This document shows positions 55,601-58,292 of a stretch of DNA of 64,000 bases, piece by piece; the first letter of the stretch is position 1, and the number at the start of each line of letters is the position of its first letter. Source of the DNA: Gnetum montanum (lineage: Eukaryota; Streptophyta; Gnetopsida; Gnetales; Gnetaceae). Location of the stretch: contig MNCI01021391.1 in NCBI GenBank assembly GCA_015680685.1, forward strand, positions 277,734-341,733. The letters are read 5' to 3'. The notes beneath the pieces were generated by a model that saw only the letters and a program-made list of their open reading frames with translations, did no database searches and was not told where the DNA came from. A program made the position numbers and the translations under genes.

Positions 55601-58292
55601 TTCATAAGTTTCAAAAAATCAATAGATGAGCAACTTTCAATGATGACTGAATGTTCAACAAATTAGTTCCCTCTTAACATACTACCTAAAAACATTAGGT
55701 GTGAAAATCTAAGATAAATTGGTTCTTCAGCAATAACATGGTGAACAAGTGGAGCATCCCTGTAAAAACATGTAGGGTTACTTAAGCCATTGATAAAATA
55801 GTCAAATTCTTTAAATTTTAAAATTTTTCAGTTATATTGGTTCCATGTTGCTCAATAGTCTATACATTAGATGCAGTCGTGGCCTATCAAGCATGGGTAA
55901 GCCTACTTGAGAATGAGGCATGAAAGGAAATGATAATGGTTATTGTCATTTGCACTTGCATTAGAGAGGGAGTTTTGAGAAACTAATACAACTAACAAGA
56001 AATGAAGCGATAACACCGTTGCATACTTTTCAAAAATAGAAATTTCTTAATATGCAACTTAATAACAAAAGTATTTTAAACCTAATATATGCATTATTGA
56101 ATCACATTCACTTCCACATAACCATGAGTAAGCCAACATAACCATGACTAAGCCAACTTCAGAATCTATCATTTACAAATTACCATTTCATGCATTTAAC
56201 AATTCTATTTTACCAACAGGAGGTAAGTTTAATAATATGAACTCTAAGAGTTATTGAATCTTATTAAAACACAAAAATTGTAACTTGTTTCTGTTACATA
56301 TAAATACAACCAAAGTTCATTTCTAAAATAGCTATCTTGCAAAATTGTTAGTATCTAAAGTTTAAATGTAAGAATAGTAAAGATTCTTGCATCAACATAT
56401 GAAGATACATATAACAATTATGATTTCTACTGTGTCAATGTGTAGATCATAACCAAAATGCTTATAGATGCTGATCATTTATTTGTCTTAAACATAACAA
56501 CACTAGCAAAAATTTATCAAAATTGTCAACATAGTAAATTGAAGAGACTGTAACAACATCAAATATGTCAAAGTTGTCAACGTAGTAAAGTTGTCAACAG
56601 AATTTGTGGTAGAGGAATTTGGTCTTGATGAAGCTCTAATTCTACTAGCCTTTTCAAGACTTGTCCTAAAGAAAGGACATTTCTTCAATTCGCCCTTAGT
56701 GTTGCTGGTAGGATTCTCTATTTGATTGTTCACTACCCTTGTAGCTTTCCTCTATTGCAATTATGATGGAAACTCACCTTGCATAGCAGGTGGTGGCACT
56801 GGTGGTAAAGGATTTGAATTGTGATTTTAAAAATTATCTACTTGTGGATGCACATATGAGTCTGACTTAGTCCTTCGTGGCATCAATCAATGGTATTCCG
56901 ATGAATAATATTGTGGATTTTGAATAGTTGCATTTACCAGTGAGACTGGATGTTGGACATATTATCAATAAGGACTAGGTTGTCAATATGGATACCATTG
57001 GCAACATTGTCAAACGTCAGCTTAAATCAATTGGCCTTGTTAGGAGAAGTGTTTTTTGCTTATACGCATTTGGATGCTAGACGTGGCAAACCTGGGCCAT
57101 TTTGTCTAGTGATGAAGGCATGTTTTTGTATATAAAAGTATTGGCTACTGAAGCCTAACATTTTCTCATGGCACAGCTAAATTTTGTATGTGATCTACCT
57201 GCATTTCTTTGTTTTAATTCTTAAATACAACCCCAAAGTCTCTATAAAAGGATAACTTAAATTTTCAACAGTTAATCTACAAGCTTATGTGCCAGACCTA
57301 GTGCTCAACACTAAATTTTATAAATGAAAACGTCAGAATCAGTGTGAGTTGGGAATAACTTAGTAAAAAACACATAACTAGTTAAGCTAATGATGAACTC
57401 AGCTTGGAAATATGTGAATAAATATCAATCCTGGTTATTGTTCATTTACAATTCAGCATATCAGTTATTGCTTGACATGCTTTCTGCAGCAGTTCGTTAG
57501 CATTTTTATGTCCTACCAATGACTTCCACGTCAACATCCTTGTTCAAAGCTCTTACCCTGTCACGTCATCCTTCCTAGCATATATTAGCAATAAATTGAA
57601 AGACTACTGAATCATTATTGATTTTTTAAAATTAAAAATACAACATCAAACAATTGAAATAAGCACTAACACCTTCATTGAAACAACTAAAATATTAGCA
57701 AATGCTTGTCAAACCCTCGAAAAAAGTCCAAAAATTTCCGTAAAAAGAATATTTTAACTTAAATGGCTTAATCGAGCATCTAATTTCATAATGCTTAAAA
57801 CTATAAAAACAAAGAAAATCTTTAAATTAGCGGCATACTACAACACCAGAACGAGTACAACATTTACCTGTCGTCATGTTCCCTGATATCATGTTAGGCA
57901 GTTTCTGCATATCAGCCAAACCCTGCAAACCATGCCATAATCTCATGGTCAATTGCTCGATTTCCCCATTCGAAGAATCCAGCAATCCGCAGTAACATAC
58001 TGAATTTTGAAAATATACAAATTGTTTATTCTTGGTATTATGAAACTAAAACTTTATTGCATCAACAGACTCGCTGAATCTTTTGACAGTAGAAATGTAT
58101 ATCCGATGAGTTTTCAAAACATCCTTAAGAAAATTATATTCTACAAGGGGAAAAAAACTCAAGAGGAAAAAAATAAAATAAGGAGAGAATGCTCACAGCA
58201 ACTACAAAACCCCAATTGGCGACGGGGCCCCAAAAATGTGTGGTTTTAGGCCCAACGGGACTGTTCAAGAAAGCTTTAAAAGTTGCTGCCAT
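3239..58292 (-). CDS. MPC1: Mitochondrial pyruvate carrier 1 (MPC1), 4 exons, ~54-kb intron 2
   Basis: Encodes one subunit of the inner-mitochondrial-membrane heteromer that imports pyruvate. Exons on the minus strand: 58292-58197, 57922-57868, 3878-3743, 3272-3239. Lengths 96+55+136+34 = 321 nt, i.e. 106 residues plus stop, the usual MPC1 length. Exon 1 carries the [20 protein letters not shown] signature. Exon 2 gives the LADMQK...MISGNM part. Exon 3 gives [20 protein letters not shown] and VQLYQLSRW. Exon 4 gives a short lysine-containing tail. Donors are GTGAGC, GTAAAT and GTATGT; acceptors end TTTGCAG, GTGCAG and CTTGCAG; phases 0, 1 and 2 join without a break. Introns are 274 bp, 53,989 bp and 470 bp. 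Exon 4 is the least certain, because plant MPC1 tails vary and a read-through end after exon 3 is possible. An alternative is two broken paralogue halves that only look like one gene. Confidence 0.85.
3273..3742 (-). other. MPC1 intron 3
   Basis: 470-bp AT-rich intron between exons 3 and 4. It includes a short perfect duplication of 'taatacatatacatac' near 3589-3620. No other feature. Confidence 0.6.
3743..3878 (-). CDS. MPC1: MPC1 exon 3
   Basis: A 136-nt exon from acceptor GTGCAG (3884-3879) to donor GTATGT (3742-3737). Its first two bases complete the Ala codon begun in exon 2. It holds the membrane-spanning core with the strictly conserved [18 protein letters not shown] stretch. No stop or frameshift. 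Lies about 54 kb from exon 2. Confidence 0.92.
4431..5127. repeat. ~700-bp intron-end direct repeat, copy 1
   Basis: Nearly identical to 57004-57705 on the same strand, starting at 'acattgtcaa' and ending at 'aaatgc', with scattered substitutions and small indels. This copy lies 552 bp before the exon 3 acceptor; the other begins about 160 bp after the exon 2 donor. No terminal inverted repeat or target duplication is evident, so it does not look like a simple transposon pair. It reads as a duplicated piece of intron 2 bracketing the inserted 52 kb. Confidence 0.85.
5371..5505. repeat. Dispersed ~135-bp repeat, copy 1
   Basis: Resembles 51335-51470 in the same orientation ('aactccaagatgcaggccc' versus 'aattccaagttgcaagccc', then a shared 'gaaactatcataaa/gaaaccatcataaa'). 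More diverged than the 700-bp repeat. Nature unknown. Confidence 0.55.
5647..6009 (-). other. Unrecognised ORF with a hydrophobic segment
   Basis: A 120-residue open frame with higher GC than its surroundings. The first ~67 residues look like real protein: a YVNYRPPQP region, then a single strongly hydrophobic stretch ([17 protein letters not shown]). A plausible splice donor (CAG|GTTTAC) follows directly after that stretch, near 5840, and the rest of the frame looks random. The pattern fits one exon of a small single-span membrane protein, for example an accessory subunit of a mitochondrial complex, but I cannot name a family. It may be a captured or duplicated host exon within MPC1 intron 2. 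Confidence 0.35.
6075..6315. repeat. Two-copy tandem repeat, ~118-bp unit
   Basis: Two adjacent units share 'gaaacttct...ttgt(g)tatgg/catggac', a '(a)cgcgttac' core and 'tttagaacc(t/c)gt(t/a)g' followed by 'tcctttggaagaaac'. The 81-residue minus-strand open frame here is just the repeat read through (FFQR-KTTGSK occurs twice). Confidence 0.7.
6320..8105. other. AT-rich stretch with a GC-richer patch
   Basis: Mostly AT-rich intronic DNA. A GC-richer patch at about 7720-8070 holds short open frames on both strands (63 residues at 7880-8071, minus), none recognisable. No LTR, terminal repeat or splice-bounded exon found. Confidence 0.3.
8110..8318 (+). pseudogene. LRR receptor-like kinase N-terminus (broken)
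   Basis: Plus-strand translation shows the end of a hydrophobic signal segment, then LLHE, a stop, and [12 protein letters not shown][18 protein letters not shown], the N-terminal cap (LRRNT_2 type: FLEFKKxxxFDPNGALxNWxPxS) of plant LRR receptor kinases. At least three in-frame stops are present. It ends abruptly at 8318 where the LTR of element A begins. LRR repeats at 42610-43625 lie on the opposite strand, so the two pieces cannot be one simply interrupted gene. Confidence 0.7.
8319..9312 (-). mobile_element. Element A, left (3') LTR
   Basis: Bounded by TGATGC...ACATCA. Both ends match the LTR at 42215-42601: 'aaattttggtc(g/a)ca(t/c)caacac' at the left end, and at the right end the block from 'ctcgcatgatttttactgtg' through 'gagagagaaatagagacatt' to 'gacatca'. 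The copies differ in length (994 versus 387 bp), so one has a large indel in the middle. A purine-rich tract on the minus strand just inside the right end (GTTTGGGGACTAAGTAT) is a plausible polypurine tract and makes this the 3' LTR of a minus-strand element. No matching TSD with the other LTR. Confidence 0.7.
9313..10610 (-). mobile_element. Element A 3' internal region, non-coding
   Basis: AT-rich spacer between the integrase end and the 3' LTR. Contains an imperfect direct repeat (9870-9960 and 10000-10050: 'aatgaaca(t/c)(g/a)gtc...aacttt(t/g)(c/t)ccatggtgta'). No protein domain seen. Confidence 0.5.
10620..11345 (-). pseudogene. Element A integrase C-terminus and preceding ORF
   Basis: Minus-strand frame 11328-10939 (129 residues, unrecognised) runs into a disrupted segment typical of the gypsy integrase C-terminal domain: [32 protein letters not shown] and NAFHLNHF. 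The catalytic core of integrase, RT and RNase H is missing, so element A was internally deleted (or is a deletion derivative). The sequence stops at the CTAAG duplicate flanking element C and resumes at 30843. Confidence 0.6.
11346..11350. repeat. Target-site duplication of element C (left)
   Basis: CTAAG directly outside the LTR; identical CTAAG at 30838-30842. Confidence 0.85.
11351..13220 (-). mobile_element. Element C 3' LTR
   Basis: 1870 bp, TGTAGTGACC...GGGTGTTTCA. Similar throughout to 28892-30837. Contains a TATA box in minus sense (CCTATAAATA at 12060-12051) and clusters of perfect palindromes such as GCTACGCTATGTAGCGTAGC at 12347-12366. Many variants of this motif fill 12240-12510, 12620-12660 and 12825-12955. 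Confidence 0.9.
13221..13236 (-). promoter_or_regulatory. Polypurine tract of element C
   Basis: Minus-strand GACAAAGAGGGGCCAA abuts the 3' LTR start, the expected primer for plus-strand synthesis. Confidence 0.75.
13658..14268 (+). pseudogene. Antisense exon-like ORFs near the 3' LTR of element C
   Basis: After a good plus-strand acceptor (GTTGTTGCAG ending 13657) an open frame reads through [24 protein letters not shown] and [10 protein letters not shown] to a stop at 13896. A second frame (13981-14268, 95 residues) is rich in Ser/Glu/Lys. Tat elements are known to carry accessory ORFs between integrase and 3' LTR, some in antisense. The product is unknown. It could be the 3' end of a gene of the same kind as that at 19485-23355, but it lies upstream of that unit in plus orientation, so the two are not one transcript as arranged here. 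Confidence 0.45.
14590..15200. repeat. Tandem repeats in element C, array 1
   Basis: About a dozen degenerate units built on 'gccagttttacgtcgtagcgga' and 'ctagtttaaggtc..agcagacc', spacing roughly 30-60 bp. Lies just downstream (minus sense) of integrase. The same unit recurs at 18820-19310. Confidence 0.85.
15205..16385 (-). pseudogene. Element C integrase
   Basis: Minus-strand translation shows the zinc-binding region (EVHEGLCGG, then CDTCQRYA at about 16125) and the catalytic core: RWGLDLI with the first Asp, then a region where the second Asp is Asn (INNRP), then YP-stop-ANG-stop-AKATNK near 15760, where the catalytic Glu of the usual QAEATNK is Lys. The C-terminal part reads to about 15280. 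Two of three DDE residues and at least two codons are lost; the two stops sit where CAG (Gln) is conserved. Non-functional. Confidence 0.85.
16389..17537 (-). CDS. Element C dual RNase H (gRNH + aRNH)
   Basis: The 298-residue open frame 17537-16641 has an N-terminal gypsy RNase H ([12 protein letters not shown], then [26 protein letters not shown]) and a second archaeal-type RNase H in which [13 protein letters not shown] and [10 protein letters not shown] keep the Asp, Glu and Asp positions. It continues after a stop into 16625-16389 ([14 protein letters not shown]), the usual end of the second RNase H. The second RNase H is diagnostic of Tat elements. In the first domain the catalytic DAS is altered to ATS. 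Confidence 0.85.
17562..18690 (-). pseudogene. Element C reverse transcriptase
   Basis: The 179-residue open frame 18101-17562 plus its N-terminal continuation (to about 18690, with stops) covers the RT fingers and palm: [22 protein letters not shown] with the first catalytic Asp, MPF.IKN.RATYQ, and NNYVDDIAV carrying the YVDD box. Stops before residue 1 of the long frame and at its end break it from the flanking frames. A candidate acceptor (TTTTGGTAG) sits at about 18700, at the place where Ogre-type elements splice out an intron between protease and RT. Confidence 0.88.
18820..19310. repeat. Tandem repeats in element C, array 2
   Basis: Degenerate repeats of 'ctagttta(a/g)(g/c)gtc.tt(g/t)cggac' alternating with 'gcaaaa(c/t)tgctaatgtaa', related to array 1 at 14590-15200. 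Lies between the RT frame and the antisense promoter. Confidence 0.8.
19485..19494 (+). promoter_or_regulatory. TATA box of the antisense unit
   Basis: CTATAAATAG in the plus strand, 135 bp before the first ATG (19629) with a purine-rich leader between. It is opposite to the transcription direction of element C. Confidence 0.6.
19629..23355 (+). pseudogene. Antisense intron-containing gene with HAD (NLI-interacting-factor/FCP1-like) segment, inside element C
   Basis: Exon-like blocks with good GT-AG borders: 19629-19747, 20289-20738, 21160-22212, 22359-22757, 22810-22984, 23092 to about 23355. Block 2 in one frame reads like the FCP1/SCP-type HAD phosphatase fold: [17 protein letters not shown] where DLNGVL would be expected, [20 protein letters not shown], then [18 protein letters not shown]. 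The nucleophile Asp pair is absent. Block 3 ([29 protein letters not shown]) resembles the accessory ORFs of plant gypsy elements; block 4 is an acidic linker; the last is helical. In-frame stops occur in blocks 1-3. The unit ends abruptly where protease sequence starts. A captured host gene fused to an accessory ORF is the inference; HAD similarity is by eye. Confidence 0.55.
20289..20738 (+). pseudogene. HAD/NLI-interacting-factor-like exon (degenerate)
   Basis: Bounded by TTGTGTAG (acceptor ending 20288) and GTGAGT (donor from 20739). About 150 codons in one frame with four stops. In this family the phosphatase core has DxDx near the start, a conserved W-S/T after a hydrophobic strand, and an N-T-L-(I/L) motif near the end. 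The latter two are visible (VIIWSH, NTLFI); the first is replaced by LKIVRVL. If ever expressed as protein it would be catalytically dead. Confidence 0.5.
23298..23489 (-). pseudogene. Element C protease, C-terminal half
   Basis: Minus-strand frame with [23 protein letters not shown], matching the retropepsin C-terminal pattern (ILGRPWL). It is the continuation of 25539-25133, from which it is separated by the solo LTR at 23490-25132. From about 23355 downward the frame runs into antisense-gene sequence. Confidence 0.8.
23490..25132 (-). mobile_element. Solo LTR, family D, inside the protease gene of element C
   Basis: 1643 bp, TGTATCGACC...GTGGTGCTTCA, flanked by ATGCC (23485-23489) and GTGCC (25133-25137), a 5-bp TSD with one mismatch. 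Minus-sense TATA box near 24062-24054. Carries repeated GCGTATACGC palindromes at 24149-24158, 24171-24180 and 24229-24238, and direct repeats at 24400-24900 ('tcatttg(g/a)ag...ttgattttcaagtgcctgagacc'). Same family as 34842-36414 and 44804-46066. No internal domains, so a product of LTR-LTR recombination. Confidence 0.9.
25133..25539 (-). pseudogene. Element C protease, N-terminal half
   Basis: Frame contains [15 protein letters not shown], the retropepsin active-site region (DDGA in place of D(S/T)GA, so the Asp is kept). It is preceded by [18 protein letters not shown], a typical Tat/Ogre linker. Interrupted at 25132 by the solo LTR. Confidence 0.82.
25560..28484 (-). pseudogene. Element C gag
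   Basis: Starts at ATG 28484 ([15 protein letters not shown]) and is broken by frameshifts. The retrotransposon gag domain is clear at 27250-26880: [30 protein letters not shown], then [12 protein letters not shown] and [13 protein letters not shown] low-complexity Asn/Lys stretch lies at 26600-26640 and a proline-rich C-terminus at 25650-26000. No zinc knuckle could be confirmed, which is usual for some Tat gag proteins. Region 27480-28480 encodes a His/Pro-rich N-terminal extension with several stops. Confidence 0.75.
28864..28891 (-). promoter_or_regulatory. Primer-binding-site region of element C
   Basis: Minus-strand CTAGCACTAGAAGGAGGGCC lies just inside the 5' LTR. A near-identical motif is at the same place in D (44780-44803: TTGGTGCTAGAAGGAGGGCC) and A (42188-42214: TTGGCACTAGAAAGAGGGCC). 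I could not assign a tRNA. Confidence 0.55.
28892..30837 (-). mobile_element. Element C 5' LTR
   Basis: 1946 bp, partner of 11351-13220. Its ends have decayed (ctATAGCGACC...GGGTGTTCTA instead of TG...CA). TATA box in minus sense at 29600-29591 (GCTATAAATA). Rich in GCTACGCTA/TAGCGTAGC inverted repeats, with clusters at 29790-29990, 30065-30110, 30425-30475 and 30530-30560. Confidence 0.9.
30838..30842. repeat. Target-site duplication of element C (right)
   Basis: CTAAG, identical to 11346-11350. Confidence 0.85.
30843..31706 (-). pseudogene. Element A protease and gag C-terminus
   Basis: Frame 31456 to about 30840: a lysine-rich linker, then [22 protein letters not shown] with an intact DSG active site and [25 protein letters not shown] as the retropepsin C-terminal strand (LGRxFL equivalent). 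This is a different gypsy lineage from element C. It is cut on the right by element B (TSD CTTAC) and on the left by element C (TSD CTAAG). The 264-residue frame actually runs on into the LTR of C and so ends in unrelated residues. Confidence 0.85.
31712..32509 (-). mobile_element. Element B 3' LTR
   Basis: 798 bp. Contains GCGATATCGC palindromes at 32471-32480 and GCGATATCGT nearby, and a TATA box in minus sense (CTATAAATAAGAGG, about 32445). Minus-strand polypurine tract TCATGGGGGTA abuts it at 32510-32520. Confidence 0.9.
32510..33190 (-). mobile_element. Element B 3' internal region
   Basis: Homologous to 46080-46851 (plus strand): shared frame residues FFHSLTTGG versus [12 protein letters not shown], shared 'atggactag(t/a)gctggag' and 'ttatgcaaggaacaag', and a (GA/CT) microsatellite at the same place (32687-32711). 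The encoded segment has a hydrophobic stretch and may be a decayed env-like or spacer ORF. Confidence 0.7.
33191..34515. other. Element B spacer with SINE-like insert
   Basis: AT-rich DNA with no protein domain, in the position where RT-integrase should lie. At 33715-33780 a SINE-like pair of boxes occurs ('gtagcccaagtgatta' and 'gttttgaattctcac') followed by a T-rich run (33780-33795). Confidence 0.4.
34516..34841 (-). pseudogene. Element B protease, C-terminal flank (left piece)
   Basis: Aligns with 61945-62260 of the related element ('aacttcccc(t/c)a(a/g)ttgatgttttcaagg', 'tgcatacaagcacttttgtatg'). This is protease-RT linker sequence with stops. Cut at 34841 by the solo LTR and continued at 36415. 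Confidence 0.7.
34837..34841. repeat. TSD of solo LTR D2 (left)
   Basis: CATGG, identical to 36415-36419. The empty-site equivalent in the related element (about 62267-62275, 'gatacatggaacc') has a single copy, which proves the insertion. Confidence 0.9.
34842..36414 (+). mobile_element. Solo LTR, family D, inside element B
   Basis: 1573 bp, TGAAACACCACTAATTTTGG...GGTCATTACA, perfect TSD CATGG. TATA box TATAAATA at 35790-35797 shows plus orientation. It is the reverse complement of the copy at 23490-25132 in relation to the window. Contains three ~150-bp degenerate repeats (34990-35460) built on 'ttt(t/c)ggacg(c/a)tgca(t/c)a(g/a)cgtaaggatca'. Confidence 0.92.
36415..36980 (-). pseudogene. 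Element B protease
   Basis: Minus-strand match to 62265-62800, which encodes the DSGSG active site and GRAWLST strand. Here the order is the same ('agccatgccctccccattattattgggaag' region at 36510-36540) but frameshifts break it. Confidence 0.75.
36981..39440 (-). pseudogene. Element B gag
   Basis: Several broken minus-strand frames: 39435-39184 ([18 protein letters not shown], also in 60240-60310), 38850-38487 (Ser/Pro- and charge-rich region after MFNEGT), a retrotransposon-gag-like zone 38480-38100, a coiled segment 37858-37660 ([17 protein letters not shown]) and [13 protein letters not shown] at about 37580, a CCHC-like knuckle. The last motif is repeated in the related element at 63380. 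Frameshifts separate all pieces. Confidence 0.75.
39533..39552 (-). promoter_or_regulatory. Primer-binding site of element B
   Basis: Minus-strand TTGGTGTTGTTGCCAAGGAC adjoins the 5' LTR, close to the tRNA-Asp-type PBS (TGGCGCCGTTGCCGGGGA) common in plant gypsy elements. The related element has TTGGCACTGTTGTCGGGGAC at 59984-60003. Confidence 0.75.
39553..40378 (-). mobile_element. Element B 5' LTR
   Basis: 826 bp, partner of 31712-32509. Same palindromic region: 'tgcgatatca', 'tgtgatatcacg' and 'tgatatcaca' near 40310-40370. Confidence 0.9.
40384..41616 (-). pseudogene. Element A gag
   Basis: Two open frames, 41616-41122 (164 residues) and 41114-40380 (244 residues), separated by one stop/frameshift. 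The first has the retrotransposon gag core: [36 protein letters not shown] and [19 protein letters not shown]. The second is Gln/Pro/Ser-rich with [20 protein letters not shown], a degenerate zinc-binding-like region. Cut at 40383 by element B and continued at 31706. Confidence 0.85.
41617..42187 (-). other. Element A 5' leader, very A/T-rich
   Basis: Untranslated leader between gag and the primer-binding site, dominated by A-runs and T-runs. The 94-residue frame at 41938-42222 is low-complexity and not considered coding. Confidence 0.55.
42188..42214 (-). promoter_or_regulatory. Primer-binding-site region of element A
   Basis: Minus-strand TTGGCACTAGAAAGAGGGCC next to the 5' LTR, shared in form with elements C and D. 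Confidence 0.55.
42215..42601 (-). mobile_element. Element A, right (5') LTR
   Basis: 387 bp, TGATGCACAA...GGACATCA; shorter partner of 8319-9312. PBS on its left shows minus orientation. Right flank ACATG does not match the left flank TCTAT of the other LTR, so the TSD is lost or the two LTRs come from different insertions. Confidence 0.7.
42610..43625 (-). pseudogene. LRR receptor-like gene fragment
   Basis: Minus-strand translation gives at least seven leucine-rich repeats of the plant extracellular type (LxxLxLxxNxLxGxIPxxLGxL): [81 protein letters not shown], and a last repeat near 42640. Multiple frameshifts and stops. It ends next to element A on one side and runs in frame into gag sequence of element D on the other. 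Opposite in orientation to the LRR N-terminus at 8110-8318. Confidence 0.85.
43626..44106 (-). pseudogene. Element D gag N-terminus, fused in frame to LRR
   Basis: The open frame 44106-43342 (254 residues) begins as a Tat-type gag N-terminus ([32 protein letters not shown]; compare [13 protein letters not shown] and GKEFI in element C) and at about residue 163 becomes LRR. The join is a deletion or insertion breakpoint that happens to keep frame. There is no reason to think the fusion is expressed. Confidence 0.7.
44107..44329 (-). other. Element D leader
   Basis: Non-coding leader between the tandem array and gag. Confidence 0.4.
44330..44760. repeat. Tandem repeats in the leader of element D
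   Basis: About seven units of roughly 45-60 bp built on 'cagcgtagacgagtctacggcgtagagcg' and 'gcgtatactgaacag'. Each holds a short inverted repeat (GTAGACGAGTCTAC). The 94-residue minus frame here is repeat read-through. Confidence 0.85.
44780..44803 (-). promoter_or_regulatory. Primer-binding-site region of element D
   Basis: Minus-strand TTGGTGCTAGAAGGAGGGCC, 5 nt inside the LTR end. Shows the LTR at 44804-46066 is the 5' LTR of a minus-strand element. Confidence 0.6.
44804..46066 (-). mobile_element. Element D, 5' LTR
   Basis: 1263 bp, TGTACTGTCT...GTGGTTTTCA, same family as the two solo LTRs; start shared as TGTA...C(C/T)(A/G)AAATCATCGGT. Packed with GCGTATACGC and 'gtatacgctgggc' units at 45480-45660 and 45780-45905. 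Internal sequence continues left for about 1.2 kb and then stops at the LRR fragment. The right flank is B-type sequence, so D inserted in an older B-type element. Confidence 0.85.
46067..46851 (+). mobile_element. B-type element 2, 3' internal region
   Basis: Homologue of 32510-33190 in opposite orientation. Encodes a hydrophobic segment ([17 protein letters not shown], then TIATGG) in a 113-residue frame at 46082-46423. A (CT)n microsatellite lies at about 46596-46632. Ends in a polypurine tract TTTTGGGGATA at 46841-46851. Confidence 0.75.
46852..47669 (+). mobile_element. B-type element 2, 3' LTR
   Basis: 818 bp, TGATGAGTCA...CGCTCATCA. TATA box CTATAAATAAGAGG near 46936 and GATATC palindromes upstream of it. 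Its 5' half is missing, replaced by the element D insertion. Confidence 0.9.
47670..48614 (+). mobile_element. B-type element 3, 3' internal relic
   Basis: AT-rich, no domain. Contains a 72-bp tandem duplication (48173-48244 and 48245-48316). Ends in the polypurine tract TTGTGGGGGTA before the LTR at 48615. Confidence 0.55.
48615..49425 (+). mobile_element. B-type element 3, 3' LTR (diverged subfamily)
   Basis: 811 bp, TGATGAATCA...GCTCATCA. Shares layout with the other B LTRs ('cacttggtaatccca' blocks, 'gtgaacgg'-like TATA-to-R region) but lacks the GATATC palindromes, having 'tcgatacatgggtagatgcatcaatgc' instead. Confidence 0.8.
49426..51330. other. AT-rich intron stretch with small repeats
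   Basis: No coding sequence. Holds a three-copy 40-bp tandem repeat (50409-50528: 'agtagaagagataatttgtaca'). Two stretches at 49845-49915 and 50090-50205 have degenerate pol III box B-like cores ('ggtttgagcc' type, minus sense for the second) and may be SINE relics. Confidence 0.45.
51335..51470. repeat. Dispersed ~135-bp repeat, copy 2
   Basis: Partner of 5371-5505. A TATA-like CTATAAATTC lies at 51364-51373. Confidence 0.5.
51758..51792 (+). other. Candidate first exon, unknown gene
   Basis: ATG at 51758 in a purine-rich context opens a 12-codon frame ([12 protein letters not shown]) that ends at a good donor (GAG|GTAGGT), about 390 bp after a TATA-like box at 51364. The following exon could not be found; a LINE interrupts shortly after. 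Very tentative. Confidence 0.2.
51857..51870. repeat. TSD of truncated LINE (left)
   Basis: GGATTAGTCGGTTG, identical to 52672-52685. Confidence 0.9.
51871..52671 (-). mobile_element. 5'-truncated LINE (L1-type) insertion
   Basis: Flanked by a perfect 14-bp TSD and ending in a 9-nt A-run on the minus strand (T-run 51871-51879), the signature of target-primed reverse transcription. The minus strand encodes the zinc-binding end of LINE ORF2: [18 protein letters not shown] (C-x2-C-x8-H-x4-C) at about 52645-52590, then [18 protein letters not shown] at about 52490-52440. Stops are few, so it looks younger than its surroundings, and GC is higher. The 192-residue plus-strand frame over it is a shadow. 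Confidence 0.9.
52672..52685. repeat. TSD of truncated LINE (right)
   Basis: GGATTAGTCGGTTG; see 51857-51870. Confidence 0.9.
52686..53082. other. No gene seen
   Basis: Target sequence of the LINE and downstream AT-rich DNA. Nothing recognisable. Confidence 0.35.
53083..54180 (-). pseudogene. Receptor-like cytoplasmic kinase (RLCK VII/PBL-like) pseudogene, introns retained
   Basis: Exon-like blocks on the minus strand: about 54170-53872 ([13 protein letters not shown], stop, [19 protein letters not shown], then MPVAVKVLN with the ATP-anchoring Lys), 53755 to about 53625 ([32 protein letters not shown]), about 53503-53399 ([15 protein letters not shown]; then in another frame [12 protein letters not shown], the catalytic loop with Arg to Cys), and 53237 to about 53090 ([18 protein letters not shown], stop, [12 protein letters not shown]). 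Donors GTAATT and GTAAGT and acceptors ATCCAG and TTGCAG are visible. Stops, a ~9-codon deletion before the catalytic loop and loss of the C-lobe show it is dead. Retained introns rule out a processed copy, so it is a duplicated or stranded gene piece. Confidence 0.88.
54181..56500. other. AT-rich intron stretch, no gene seen
   Basis: About 2.3 kb without recognisable coding, LTR or terminal-repeat structure. Confidence 0.4.
56503..57003 (-). pseudogene. Gypsy gag/protease-linker relic
   Basis: Region resembles, in degraded form, the gag C-terminal part of the B family (compare 37040-37370 and 62790-63140: 'cttgcat...gg(t/c)ggtaatgg', 'catatgg...tgccag'). The frame 56733-56503 contains [12 protein letters not shown], comparable to KKRPFFKTNSP at 62814. 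No LTR attached. It abuts the 700-bp repeat. Confidence 0.45.
57004..57705. repeat. ~700-bp intron-end direct repeat, copy 2
   Basis: Partner of 4431-5127. The 61-residue open frame at 56950-57135 and the matching segment of copy 1 are not conserved as coding sequence, so the similarity is at DNA level. Its position just after MPC1 exon 2 suggests this is the original intron sequence. Confidence 0.85.
57868..57922 (-). CDS. MPC1: MPC1 exon 2
   Basis: A 55-nt exon bounded by acceptor GTTTGCAG (57930-57923) and donor GTAAATG (57867-57861). It encodes 18 residues plus one base (phase 1) matching the MPC1 segment between the first helix and transmembrane helix 2. Too short to be found by ORF length; identified by splice sites and family match. 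Confidence 0.9.
57923..58196 (-). other. MPC1 intron 1
   Basis: 274-bp AT-rich GT-AG intron (GTGAGC...TTTGCAG). Confidence 0.85.
58197..58292 (-). CDS. MPC1: MPC1 exon 1
   Basis: Thirty-two codons from the ATG at 58292 to donor GTGAGC (58196-58191), phase 0. It contains the highly conserved amphipathic N-terminal segment of MPC1. The open frame continues upstream to an earlier ATG at 58343, but the family normally starts at M-A-x-x-FKAF, which fixes this start. The upstream part is taken as 5' UTR. Confidence 0.92.
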
